64,000 nucleotides of DNA from Sulfurifustis variabilis (GTDB lineage Bacteria; Pseudomonadota; Gammaproteobacteria; Acidiferrobacterales; Sulfurifustaceae): NCBI RefSeq assembly GCF_002355415.1, contig NZ_AP014936.1:3509501-3573500 (forward strand). Direction: 5' to 3'. Positions 35,675-44,125 of the stretch are shown piece by piece. How positions within the stretch are numbered: the stretch's first letter is position 1; each line of letters begins with the position of its first letter. Position numbers and translations under genes: made by a program. The notes under the pieces were generated by a model that was not told where the DNA came from, ran no database searches, and was given only the letters and a program-made list of their open reading frames with translations.

Positions 35675-37045
35675 TCAGGCCGGCCAGCTCACCTCGATGA
35701 TGCGCCCGCCGGGGACGCGACGATGGACCTGCATGCGGCCGCCGGACAGCGCCGCGCGCTCCTGGATCGTCGCCAGGTCCACGCGCTGCTCGGCGCTCTC
35801 GCCGGTCGCCCGCGACGGGCATGCGTAAGCGTCGTCCTCGATGCGCAGGCGAATCACGCCGGCGGTCTCCTCGAGCTCGAGGCGCACGTGGTGCGCGTCC
35901 CCCCGTCGAACAATGCCGGCCAGCGTTTCCTCCAGGATGCGGTAGATGATCACGCGCAGCGGCCCCGGCACCTGCGGCTCCGCCGGCCCCACGCGGCACT
36001 CGATGGTGATCTGCGGGTGGGCGCTCTGCAGTCGCCGGCAATACCATGTGATGGTGTTCACGATGCCCAGCTCGTCCAGGCTCGGAGGACGCAGCTCCAG
36101 GGCGAGCCCGCGCACCTCGTCGATCGCCTCTTGCAGGAACGGAACGAGATCGTTGACCGAGTCGGCGGCCTCCCTGGCGCCCTGGCGGCCGAGGCGCACG
36201 GCCGCTGTCTCCACCCGTGCCTTGACGCCCGTCAGCGTCTGGGCGACGCCCTCGTGCAGCCCGCCCGCTATCCGTCGGCGCTCGTTCTCGCCGGCGGTGA
36301 GCAGCTTGGCGGAGAGCAGCTCGAGCGTGTGCGTGCGCTCCCGGATGACGCCCTGTTGCTCCTCGATGGTCGCCTGCAGCCGCCGGAACACGAACACGAG
36401 CGCGCCGTAGAGCAGCAGCAGCACCAGAGCGGCTCCGCCGAGCACGAGGATCTCCGCGTGTTCCGCCTCGTTCACGAGCGAATTGACGTCGGAGTAGATC
36501 TCGAAGACGCCGAGGACCGGCGCGGTCGGGCTCGCGCGCACCGGCAGGTACGTCTGGACCAGATTGTCGTCCTCGGTCACCGCATCCAGGGCGTTGAAGC
36601 TGTCGCGGTAGATCAGCTTGCTCTTCACCTCCCCGCGCACCGCCGCCACGACTCCGACGTTATCGCGCTGGTCGCGCGCGATCTGGTCGGTGCGGGTCGA
36701 GTAGACGACCACGCCGCGGCGATTGTAGATCTTGATGCGCCGGATGGTCGTATCGCGCAATGCGCCCTGAATGGCCTGGTCGAGCCGCGCGCCCGGCGGG
36801 CGGTAGACGTAGTCGCGCGCGTCCACGTCGGCCACGGGACGGAGATAGTCGAGGAGGTGCGGCTGAATGGCGTTGAGCGCCGTCTGGGCGAGCGCGGCGT
36901 TGCTGCGCTCGCCGAGCTGCACGATGCCCCGGATGGCGACATGGCGGTACAGCAGCGCGAGCGCCGTGGCGGCCAGTACGATGATGACGAGGCTCGCGAT
37001 CGAAAAGTGACGCAGGATCGCGGAGCCGGGCGCTCGGCGCTCCAT
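35675..37045 (-). CDS. NarX-type sensor kinase with degenerate ATP-binding domain
   Basis: A membrane protein of 456 residues from the ATG at 37045. It has transmembrane helices at about 13-33 and 206-228 flanking a periplasmic sensory domain, then a HisKA_3 dimerisation helix ERRRIAGGLHEGVAQTLTG with the phospho-acceptor His near residue 261 (usual HDxxGQ is HEGVAQ). The ATPase region is damaged: the N-box reads EETLAGIVRR where active kinases have QEALNNVxKH, DDGxG has become DDAYA, and the G2 glycines are gone. It probably cannot bind ATP. It lies 23 bases after a NarL-type regulator gene and may act as a pseudokinase partner. Confidence 0.85.
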   Translation of the reverse strand: MERRAPGSAILRHFSIASLVIIVLAATALALLYRHVAIRGIVQLGERSNAALAQTALNAIQPHLLDYLRPVADVDARDYVYRPPGARLDQAIQGALRDTTIRRIKIYNRRGVVVYSTRTDQIARDQRDNVGVVAAVRGEVKSKLIYRDSFNALDAVTEDDNLVQTYLPVRASPTAPVLGVFEIYSDVNSLVNEAEHAEILVLGGAALVLLLLYGALVFVFRRLQATIEEQQGVIRERTHTLELLSAKLLTAGENERRRIAGGLHEGVAQTLTGVKARVETAAVRLGRQGAREAADSVNDLVPFLQEAIDEVRGLALELRPPSLDELGIVNTITWYCRRLQSAHPQITIECRVGPAEPQVPGPLRVIIYRILEETLAGIVRRGDAHHVRLELEETAGVIRLRIEDDAYACPSRATGESAEQRVDLATIQERAALSGGRMQVHRRVPGGRIIEVSWPA

Positions 37046-37068
37046 CCTCGCCTCCCTCTTCCCCCTCG

Positions 37069-37722
37069 TTACCGGGCAACCAGCCCGTTCTCGATCGCGA
37101 AGGTCGTCAGCGCGGAAACGTTGTGCAGGTCGAGCTTGCGCATGAGGTTGGCCCGGTGCTTCTCCACCGTCTTCGCGCTCACGCACAGGAACGTGGCGAT
37201 CTCCTTGTTGCGATAGCCCTCGGCGATGAGCTTGAGCACCTCGCGCTCCCGCACGCTCAGCACCTCGCTGCGCGACTGCACCTGGACCGCGCTCCCGTTC
37301 AGGTAGCGGTGCACGATGGTCTCGGAGACGGCCGGGGTGAGATAGAGCCGTCCGGCCGACGTGGCGCGGATCGCCGCCATGAGCTCGGCCTTGGAGGCGT
37401 CCTTGAGCACGTAGCCGTCTGCGCCCGCGTTGAGCGCGGCGCGGATGTACTCCTCGGTCTTGTGCACGGTGAGCGCGAGTATCTTCACCTCCGGATGACG
37501 CCGCTTGATCTCGCGTATGGCGGCGAGACCGTCCATCTTCGGCATCGAGAGGTCCATGAGAACGAGATCCGGACGCAGCGACCCGATGCTGCGCAGCGCG
37601 GAGAGGCCGTTGTCGACCTCGCCCACGACCTCGATACCGGCATCGAGCATCAGCAGCGCACGCAGGCCGTCGCGCAGGATCGTGTGATCCTCGGCCAGCA
37701 TGATGCGCAGCTTCTGCGTCAT
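37069..37722 (-). CDS. NarL/LuxR-family two-component response regulator
   Basis: A 217-residue transcription factor: a receiver domain (AEDHTILRDGL, phospho-acceptor Asp57 in LVLMDLSMPKMDG, LALTVHKTEEY, the lysine in GYVLKDASKAEL) and a C-terminal LuxR helix-turn-helix (LSVREREVLKLIAEGYRNKE, VSAKTVEKHRANLMRKLDL). It is encoded between two HisKA_3 kinases of the matching class; the intact kinase 144 bases upstream is the more likely phosphodonor, and the degenerate one 23 bases downstream may modulate it (inference). Target genes are not evident. Confidence 0.93.
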   Translation of the reverse strand: MTQKLRIMLAEDHTILRDGLRALLMLDAGIEVVGEVDNGLSALRSIGSLRPDLVLMDLSMPKMDGLAAIREIKRRHPEVKILALTVHKTEEYIRAALNAGADGYVLKDASKAELMAAIRATSAGRLYLTPAVSETIVHRYLNGSAVQVQSRSEVLSVREREVLKLIAEGYRNKEIATFLCVSAKTVEKHRANLMRKLDLHNVSALTTFAIENGLVAR

Positions 37723-37866
37723 TTATTTCTTCTTGGTTCTGGGAGGGATGCTTTTGGAATCGTTATTGGGCCCGATATTCGCACAGGCCGGGCGCCCGGA
37801 TAGTAGGGAAATACCCCATTCTCGAAGGCGTCCCGTCGGCGGAAGCCCGCCGAAACATCCCGGTTT

Positions 37867-39177
37867 TCAGGCCGCACCGCCGGCCCACGGCCAGACCGCC
37901 CTCAGCAACGTGCCCCGGTTTCCGTTGGAGGTGACGCTCAGGACGCCACCCGAGGACTCGACGCGTTCCTGCATGCTCGTGAGCCCCAGCCCGCGGGCGG
38001 TGCCCTCGCGGCACGCGGCGGGCGCCGGGTCCAGGCCGCAGCCGTCGTCGCGGACGGTGAACTCGATGCGTTCTCCCGCCTTCTTGAGATTCACCCAGAC
38101 GCGGCTCGCGCCGGCATGCTTGGCGACGTTGTTCAGCGCCTCCTGCAGGACCCGGTAGATCGCGGTCTTCAGGCCGACCGGAACCTGCTGCTCGGTGATC
38201 GCGATGTCCACGTCCAGCTCGATGTGCCGGTAGACGTCCCGAAACTCCCGGCAGAACCAGGCGATGGTCGGCAGAATGCCGAGGTCGTCGAGCGTGGAGG
38301 GACGCAGGTCCATCGCGATCCGGCGTACGTCCTCGACGACGGACTGGATCCGCTCCACCGCCGCCTGGAAGGAAGCGAGATCCGCGGAGTTCAGGCGCCC
38401 TTCGATCATCGCGATCCCGCTCTCGACGCGGAACTTGATGGCGCTCAGCGACTGGCCCACGCGGTCGTGCAGCTCGTAGGCGATGCGCTTCCGCTCCATC
38501 TCCTGGGCCGCGAGCAGCTGCGCGGACAGGAGCCTGAGCTCGCACTTCGAGCGCCGCAACGCGCGTTCGGTCTGCCGGCGTTCCGTGACGTCGGTGACGA
38601 TCACGCAGTAACCGCGCGACGGCTCGTCGTCCGTCGGCAACGGCAACAGCGACATGTGCGTATGGATGCGCCGCCCTTCCCTCCCCAGCCACTCGGCCTC
38701 GCAGCGGCCGCCCCGGGCGTAGCGGCCCTCCGCGAAACGAGAGCGCAGGTCGGCCGCGCAGGGCCGACTGAGGAGCTCGTACACGATCGTTCCCAACAGC
38801 TCGTCGCGCCGGTAACCGAGCATGCGGCAGAGCGCGCCGTTGACGTCCCGCAGCCGTCCTTCCTCGTCCTGCAGGGCGAAGCCATCGCTCATGTTTTCCG
38901 CGAGCAGTCGGTATTTGGCTTCGTCCGATCGAAGCGTTCGCTCCGGGCGCACGGGCGGAAGCCGCTCGAGGTCCCCTTCGCGCTGCTCGGGCCGCGGGAA
39001 AGGAACGGCCTCGCGGTCGTGCCGGTGCGCCTGCGGTTCCGTCCGGCCGGACGACAGGTCTTGCGGGAGCGGGACGGCGAGGGATGGAAAAGGTGGACCG
39101 ACGTGTTGCAGAGGCAGCGCGCCCGCCGGCGCGCCCGCCCGCTGGACGTCAGGAGGCAAGCCCAGTGGCTGTTTCAT
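37867..39177 (-). CDS. PAS-domain HisKA_3 histidine kinase
   Basis: A soluble sensor kinase of 436 residues from the ATG at 39177. After a charged, proline-rich leader of about 80 residues comes a PAS domain (YRLLAENMSDGFALQDEEGR, RMLGYRRDELLG, IVTDVTERRQTERALRRSK), then the dimerisation helix with RIAYELHDRVGQSLSAIKF (His near residue 236), LRPSTLDDLGILPTIAWF, an intact N-box QEALNNVAKHAGAS, DDGCGLDP, and GLGLTSMQERVESSGG. No transmembrane helix is seen, so it senses a cytosolic signal. It is upstream of the NarL-type regulator in the same direction, and both the phospho-site and ATP site look functional. Confidence 0.9.
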   Translation of the reverse strand: MKQPLGLPPDVQRAGAPAGALPLQHVGPPFPSLAVPLPQDLSSGRTEPQAHRHDREAVPFPRPEQREGDLERLPPVRPERTLRSDEAKYRLLAENMSDGFALQDEEGRLRDVNGALCRMLGYRRDELLGTIVYELLSRPCAADLRSRFAEGRYARGGRCEAEWLGREGRRIHTHMSLLPLPTDDEPSRGYCVIVTDVTERRQTERALRRSKCELRLLSAQLLAAQEMERKRIAYELHDRVGQSLSAIKFRVESGIAMIEGRLNSADLASFQAAVERIQSVVEDVRRIAMDLRPSTLDDLGILPTIAWFCREFRDVYRHIELDVDIAITEQQVPVGLKTAIYRVLQEALNNVAKHAGASRVWVNLKKAGERIEFTVRDDGCGLDPAPAACREGTARGLGLTSMQERVESSGGVLSVTSNGNRGTLLRAVWPWAGGAA

Positions 39178-39373
39178 TATTGTTGCGCTCCCCCTCGCTA
39201 CGCTCGTTATTGTTGTGCGACCCGAGCCTTCGCGTCGCTTCACTGGCGCCCCGGTACGACCGGCCGGAGCCCGCGCAACCCCGATCGCGCCGCTTAATAT
39301 GCTCCCCGATCGGGACCGAGGGGAAGTGGGTTTTCCCCTACGCCGGCGCCGGGCGGGCGGCGGGAGGGCCGGC

Positions 39374-39739
39374 TCAGCCGACGATGCCTTCCACCAGGCT
39401 GATGATCTGTGAGGGTGAGGTCGAGCTTTTCGGAAGGAAGTGGTTGGCGCCGTACTGCGTCGCCGCATCGCGGTATTCGGGGAGGTCGTGGTTGGTCACG
39501 ACGATGATGGTGACTGCCGGGTCCCGGCCGCGAAAGGTGCGGGCCAGGTCGAGCCCGTTCCCGTCCGCCAGCTGGATGTCGAGGAAGACGCAATGCGGCT
39601 TGAACAAGGTGAAGCGGGCGAGGCCTTCCCGGCAGCTCGTCGCCGTCGCGACGTCCATCGACGCAAAGCGGCCCCTCAGGAGCTGTGCGAGAAATCCGCA
39701 GAACTCCTCATTGTCGTCGATGATGAGGGCGCGCTGCAT
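39374..39739 (-). CDS. Single-domain response regulator
   Basis: A stand-alone receiver domain of 121 residues. Acidic residues are in ALIIDDNEEF, the phospho-acceptor Asp54 in CVFLDIQLADGNG, the Thr region in IIVVTNHDLPEY and the conserved lysine in HFLPKSST. No output domain follows. It probably relays or buffers phosphate for the neighbouring PAS kinase, which lies 196 bases downstream on the same strand. The ATG at 39739 is the natural start. Confidence 0.88.
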   Translation of the reverse strand: MQRALIIDDNEEFCGFLAQLLRGRFASMDVATATSCREGLARFTLFKPHCVFLDIQLADGNGLDLARTFRGRDPAVTIIVVTNHDLPEYRDAATQYGANHFLPKSSTSPSQIISLVEGIVG

Positions 39740-39845
39740 CCTGACTCCTATATACGTGAGCGCGCCTTCGCGCGTCAGCCCGCCCGACGGGTTCGTACGA
39801 CCGGCGGTCGCACCGCTTTGCGGCGAAACCGAAAACGGGCTCGTC

Positions 39846-40493
39846 TCAAGAATCGGGCAACCCCTTGATTTCCCGGTAGCGCGCCAGCACCGCCGGCACG
39901 TAGCGAAGCGTTTCCTTATACGGCGGGATCCGGTAGCCGCGATCGATCACGGCGCGCTCGCCCGCGTTGTACGCGGCAAGGCTCAGCGCGACGTCATTGT
40001 CGAACCGGGCGAGCAGATCGCGCAGGTAACGCGCGCCCGCGCGAACGTTCTCACCGGGATCGAAGGCGTCGGAGACGCCGTAACGCCGCGCGGTTTCGGG
40101 CATGAGCTGCATCAACCCGACGGCGCCCTTCGGCGACACGGCGCGCGGGTCGTAGGCCGATTCCGTCGCGATCACCGCGTGCAGGAGTGCGCTGTCCAGC
40201 GTGTACTCGCGGGCCGCTTGTTCCACCAGCGCGCGATAACGCTCCCCGCGCGCCGACAGCGCGACCGGGAAGGATCCGGTCCCGTGCGGCCACCGCGTGT
40301 GCGACGTCGGCGTGGCGGCGCGCGCGACCGCCCCCTGGGCACCGTCGCCGGCGGGGGGCGGAACGCCGCCGGTCGGGGCAGGCGGGAAAGCCGCGACGCT
40401 CTGGCGGGCCGCCGGGACGTCCTCCTCGACATCGAGCAGGAAGGCACACATCACTCCTCCGATCAGCGCCAGGGCGGCGGACACCGTCCTCAT
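39846..40493 (-). CDS. Lytic transglycosylase, SLT domain
   Basis: Cell-wall enzyme of 215 residues that cleaves peptidoglycan glycan strands. A short hydrophobic N-terminal signal or anchor (SAALALIGGVMCAFLLDV) leads into a Pro/Ala-rich linker and then the SLT domain: HAVIATESAYDPRAVS with the catalytic Glu, KGAVGLMQLMPETARRYGV, NVRAGARYLRDLLARF, LSLAAYNAGERAV and YKETLRYVPAVLARY. It is typical of MltC/Slt-like enzymes used for envelope remodelling or for passage of secretion and pilus machines; the neighbours do not decide which. Upstream is a GC-alternating sequence. Confidence 0.92.
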   Translation of the reverse strand: MRTVSAALALIGGVMCAFLLDVEEDVPAARQSVAAFPPAPTGGVPPPAGDGAQGAVARAATPTSHTRWPHGTGSFPVALSARGERYRALVEQAAREYTLDSALLHAVIATESAYDPRAVSPKGAVGLMQLMPETARRYGVSDAFDPGENVRAGARYLRDLLARFDNDVALSLAAYNAGERAVIDRGYRIPPYKETLRYVPAVLARYREIKGLPDS

Positions 40494-40721
40494 TGCCGTG
40501 GGTCATCCCGGTCTTTCCTGTTGTTTACGCCTGGCTCCATGAGGGGGACAGTGGGTGCGCACCGACTCGCGCGTACTGTGTTCACCCACCGGCAGGGTGA
40601 CGCCTGGGCGCGCGCGTGCGCGCACCGCGGTACGCGCGCAAGGCCGTCCGCGCGTGCGCGACAAGGAGGACCGATCGCGGTCGTGCGGGCGGACGCGGCG
40701 ACGGGCGGCGTCCGCCGCGCG

Positions 40722-41261
40722 TCAGGCCATCGTCTTCGGCCGGAGACGGAGCAGGACGAAGAGCCCCGAGGCGAGGAGGCACAGCGCCGACGGAATGGGC
40801 ACCGGCGTGAAGTTGAGCGTCCCCTTCAGCATGTCCATTTGCGTGAAGGAATCGAAGAGCACGAACTCGTCGCCGCCGGCGATCCACAGGTCGAGACCCG
40901 GCTCGGCATCCGTCCTGTAGAAATCGAGGCCGACCGCCGCGCCATCGTTGAAATAGGCGAGCGGAAAACCGGATCCGTACAGATCGTCGTCCGTTTCATA
41001 GAACGTGTACGGGCCGAAGTTGAGGGTCAGGCCGGACGGCGGGAGGTCGAGGGCGATCGCCTCGAAACCCGTTCCGGAGACGCCGTCGGCGACGAAGACG
41101 CCGTTGATGGGGCTACTTAGCGTAAGCGCACCGCCGTACGCCGTATCGATGAAATCGATCGAGCCGGTGATGTTGATGGCGATCGTCGCGCTCCATGCAT
41201 TGGCGGCGAGCACGAGCCACAGAACCAATCCGAAAATGTACTTGTCCAGGTACTTGCGCAT
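40722..41261 (-). CDS. Exported protein with VPLPA/PEP-CTERM-like sorting tail
   Basis: A secreted protein of 179 residues. The ATG at 41261 follows GGGGGAT at good spacing and gives a signal peptide (KYIFGLVLWLVLAANAWSAT). The body is beta-rich and acidic with no known enzyme motif. The C-terminus is tripartite, FTPVPIPSALCLLASGLFVL followed by LRLRPKTMA: a VPxPxA-like motif, a hydrophobic helix and basic residues, which matches exosortase sorting signals of the VPLPA/PEP-CTERM kind. No exosortase gene is in the window. Such proteins are linked to exopolysaccharide or surface assembly. A 16-bp palindrome lies 112 bases upstream. Confidence 0.72.
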   Translation of the reverse strand: MRKYLDKYIFGLVLWLVLAANAWSATIAINITGSIDFIDTAYGGALTLSSPINGVFVADGVSGTGFEAIALDLPPSGLTLNFGPYTFYETDDDLYGSGFPLAYFNDGAAVGLDFYRTDAEPGLDLWIAGGDEFVLFDSFTQMDMLKGTLNFTPVPIPSALCLLASGLFVLLRLRPKTMA

Positions 41262-41373
41262 CTTGATATCCCCCATTCCGGCCTGTCGACGAAACGCCGG
41301 TCAGACCGCTATGCAAGAGCAGGACGCCGCGAGGCAGGAGTCGTCGGAATGGGTAATCCGCATGGGAGCAACA

Positions 41374-41389
41374 CCTACCGCGCGGTAGG
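41374..41389. repeat. Perfect 16-bp palindrome CCTACCGCGCGGTAGG
   Basis: A perfect dyad in the 168-base gap between the subtilase-like gene and the sorting-tail protein gene, both on the minus strand. It could be an operator for the sorting-tail gene or part of a transcript-end hairpin. A related sequence, GTAGGG-GCG-CCCTAC, lies upstream of the giant secreted protein gene. Confidence 0.5.
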
Positions 41390-41429
41390 GATTCGCCCCA
41401 GAACCGCGCCCGACCCGACGAGCGCGCGA

Positions 41430-43529
41430 CTACGGGCCGCGCGTCGGCGCGGTCTCGGAACCTTCGAAGCCGCTCACCGTCACGCTGCCCGGGTCGCCCC
41501 CCACCCGGGTCCGCGTGAGGAAGAACAGACCCCGGCTCTGGTTCCATCGCATCCAGGTGTGGCCCTCGAGGACGAGGTACGCGCGGCGGCCGTGGGCACT
41601 GGTCGCCTCGACGAGAAGGGTGTCGGTTCCGCCGTCGTACCGCGCCGTCAGGATCTCGATGGTCAGGTCGTGGCCGTTGCAGTCCTGGTCCACGCCGTCG
41701 TGCTTGATCTCCTGCGCGCCCGGATGGATGGCGGCGTCGCCGTCGTTGCAGTCCACCGTCGAGGCGTAACCGTCGGCGTCCGCGTCGATGACGGCGGGGT
41801 CGTCCTCGAGCACGGTGAGCACGGCGCCCGCGGGACTTCCGAGCGTCGCCCCGCCCGTCGGCCTGCCGAGCGTCACGTTCAGCGTCTCGTCGCCCTCGTG
41901 GGCGCCGTCATCGAGGAGCGTGACGACGAAGCTTCGGGTCGTCTCGCCGTCGCCGAAGATCAGCGTGCCCGAGGCGGCGACGTAATCGGCTCCGGCGGTC
42001 GCGGTGCCGTCGGCGGTGGCGTAATCGACCGTCACCTCGCCCGCCGAGCCGCCGGCGCGCACCACGGTCACCGTGACGCTCCCGCCGCCCTCGCCGGCGC
42101 TGTACTCCGCGGCGCCGAAGCGCAGCTGCCCGGGCGCCGGCGAGCCGGCGTTCGACACGAGCCAGTCGTAGGCCGCCTTGAGGTCGAGCAGGCCCGCGCC
42201 GTAATCGTTGTCCGCCCCGGGAGCGCCGAGATCGACCGCGGTCTCCTCGACGGCGGACTCGAGCAGCGACACGGTCGCGGGAATGCCGCGCGCCGCCATC
42301 GCGCCTTTGAGCACGGCGAGGCCCCCGGTGACGTGGGCCGCCGAGAACGAGGTGCCGGTGACCTCGACATAGGAATCCGGAAAGAGGCCGCCCAGCGTGA
42401 GGTCGGCGGTGCGCACGCCCGCGCCGGGCGCGACGAGCCGCGGGTACGTGGCGCCGTCGCACGCCGAAGGGCCCCGTCCGCTGAAGCCGCCGACCGTCCA
42501 GGAGGCGTCCACCGCCCCCACGGCCGCGGCCCCGGGGTTGTTCGACGCGCTCACGCTCGTGGCCGGTCCGGGTCCGGTGTTTCCGGAAGCGAACACCACC
42601 GCGATCTCCGACGCGCGCAGGGCCGCGATGTCGTCCGCGAACTCGGTGTCGCAGACGTTCACCGTGTTCTGCAGGTACCACGAGTTGTTGACGATGTCGG
42701 CCGCGTCGTCCGATTCCGGATCGCCGTCGGGATCGAGCGCCCACTGCAGGCCAAGGTGGATCCTGCTGAGCTGCGACTGGCCGCCGTCGTCGAAGATCTT
42801 CGCCGCGATCCATCGGGCCCCGGGCGCCACGCCGATGACGCTCCCCCCGGCATCGCCGCCCACGATGAGCCCCATCGTGTGCGTGCCGTGGCCGCTCGCG
42901 TCGTACGGGGTCGCATGCTCGCCGTTGGGATCGAACCAGCCGTTCGTTCCGCCGCGCCACTTCGGGCCGATGTCCGGGTGGTCGAGATCGACGCCCGTGT
43001 CGAGCGCCGCGACCACGACGCCGGTGCCGTCGTGGCCGTGCTCCCAGAGCTCGGGGGCGCGGATGGCCTGGACGTTCCATTGCGGAGCCGACGAGCCGCC
43101 GGCGGCTCCCGCCGGCGCCGCCACGGCGGCGTCGAGCGTGATGCGTTCCACCCCCGGCAGGCGCGCCAGCCTTTCCACCGCCGCCGCGGGGAGCGTGGCG
43201 GCCACGCCGTTGATCGTCCAGAGTTGCCTCGGGCGGCCGGGCCCGTCGCGCAGCTCAGCGCGCAGCGAGCTCTCGCAGGCTTCGGCCCGGGTCCTGAGCG
43301 CGCGGATCAGCTTTTGCCGACGCACCTTCGTGTCCCGGTCCCGGAATTGCCGCGCGTCGACCTTGCCGCCACACCGGATGATCACGTCGACCGTCTCGCC
43401 GGGACCCAGCTTCCCGAGAGCGCCCACGAGCCCGGGGTCGAGCTTGCCCGCCTGCACGACCGGTGCGCACACGAGGCAGGCGAGACCGAGGACGAGAGCG
43501 CGAAGCGTGATCGTGCGGGGCTCCCGCAT
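41430..43529 (-). CDS. Secreted S8 subtilisin-like protease with Calx-beta and MopE-like motif
   Basis: A 699-residue exported serine protease. It has a signal peptide (residues 1-27, ending APVVQA), a propeptide-like region (VAATLPAAAVERLARLPGVE), then the triad: Asp in VVAALDTGVDLDHPD (about 176), His in DASGHGTHTMG (about 213) and Ser in EVTGTSFSAAHVTGG (about 393; GTSFSAA replaces the common GTSMAAP). A Calx-beta domain follows (about 470-577), then a calcium/copper-type motif DADADGYASTVDCNDGDAA ... PGAQEIKHDG ... DQDCNG resembling the MopE metal-binding repeat, and a beta-rich tail. The start overlaps the lipoprotein stop (TGATG), so it belongs to the same operon as the copper proteins. 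Confidence 0.9.
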   Translation of the reverse strand: MREPRTITLRALVLGLACLVCAPVVQAGKLDPGLVGALGKLGPGETVDVIIRCGGKVDARQFRDRDTKVRRQKLIRALRTRAEACESSLRAELRDGPGRPRQLWTINGVAATLPAAAVERLARLPGVERITLDAAVAAPAGAAGGSSAPQWNVQAIRAPELWEHGHDGTGVVVAALDTGVDLDHPDIGPKWRGGTNGWFDPNGEHATPYDASGHGTHTMGLIVGGDAGGSVIGVAPGARWIAAKIFDDGGQSQLSRIHLGLQWALDPDGDPESDDAADIVNNSWYLQNTVNVCDTEFADDIAALRASEIAVVFASGNTGPGPATSVSASNNPGAAAVGAVDASWTVGGFSGRGPSACDGATYPRLVAPGAGVRTADLTLGGLFPDSYVEVTGTSFSAAHVTGGLAVLKGAMAARGIPATVSLLESAVEETAVDLGAPGADNDYGAGLLDLKAAYDWLVSNAGSPAPGQLRFGAAEYSAGEGGGSVTVTVVRAGGSAGEVTVDYATADGTATAGADYVAASGTLIFGDGETTRSFVVTLLDDGAHEGDETLNVTLGRPTGGATLGSPAGAVLTVLEDDPAVIDADADGYASTVDCNDGDAAIHPGAQEIKHDGVDQDCNGHDLTIEILTARYDGGTDTLLVEATSAHGRRAYLVLEGHTWMRWNQSRGLFFLTRTRVGGDPGSVTVSGFEGSETAPTRGP

Positions 43530-44068
43530 CACTGGACGATCAGCCGCTCGGCCCGGAAACCGCCGAAGGCCACGGTGACGCGGTCGCCGGCACGCGCGTG
43601 CTTCCCGGGATTGGCGAATAGCGCCGTGTAGTTGCGCCCGCGCCGGATCTGCTCGGCGGTCGTCACCGAGGAGCGCAGCGAGCCGGCCTTTTCGGTGAAC
43701 GGCACGCCGAGCTTCGCGCCGGTGCGTTCGACGATCACGTAGGGCACCGGACTGAACCGGCGCTGCACGAGCGGCGCGGCCTTCCGCGGATCGAGCACCT
43801 TGTAGCGGAAGTCGAGCGCGTAGCCCCCCGCCGTCAGCCGGATGCCGAGGAGCTTGATGCCCCACGCCCTCTCGAGCGGCGTCAGCTCCCGCTCGAGCGC
43901 AAGCAGCTCGCGCGCCTCGCGCGCCGCGGCCTCCTCCCGCGCGGCCGCGAGACGTCGCTCCGTTTCCGGGAGCGCCGACGCGTCGGGCGTCGTCGTGTGG
44001 GCACAACCGCCCGCCGCGAGGGCCGCGAGGACGGCGAGGAAGGCTGCGCGCACCGATCTTTCAGTCAT
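43529..44068 (-). CDS. Lipoprotein of unknown function in the copper-oxidase operon
   Basis: A 179-residue lipoprotein with signal and lipobox AALAAGGCAH. A long alpha-helical, coiled-coil-prone stretch (LPETERRLAAAREEAAAREA) is followed by a compact beta domain (LTAGGYALDFRYKVLD, PVPYVIVERTGAKLGVP, RAGDRVTVAFGGFRAERLIV). I do not recognise the family. It lies 57 bases after the cupredoxin-PKD gene and overlaps the protease gene by one base. A periplasmic or outer-membrane tether for the operon's exported proteins is possible (inference). Confidence 0.75.
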   Translation of the reverse strand: MTERSVRAAFLAVLAALAAGGCAHTTTPDASALPETERRLAAAREEAAAREARELLALERELTPLERAWGIKLLGIRLTAGGYALDFRYKVLDPRKAAPLVQRRFSPVPYVIVERTGAKLGVPFTEKAGSLRSSVTTAEQIRRGRNYTALFANPGKHARAGDRVTVAFGGFRAERLIVQ

Positions 44069-44125
44069 GCGTCTGCTCCAGGACGTCGACGGGCATGTCG
44101 CGGGGCCCGAGGCCGACAGCGCCCG

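Noticed and set aside
39320-39338. GGGGAA/TTCCCC hairpin downstream of the single-domain regulator gene
   Set aside because: Short stem with no U-run on the minus strand; not supportable as a terminator.
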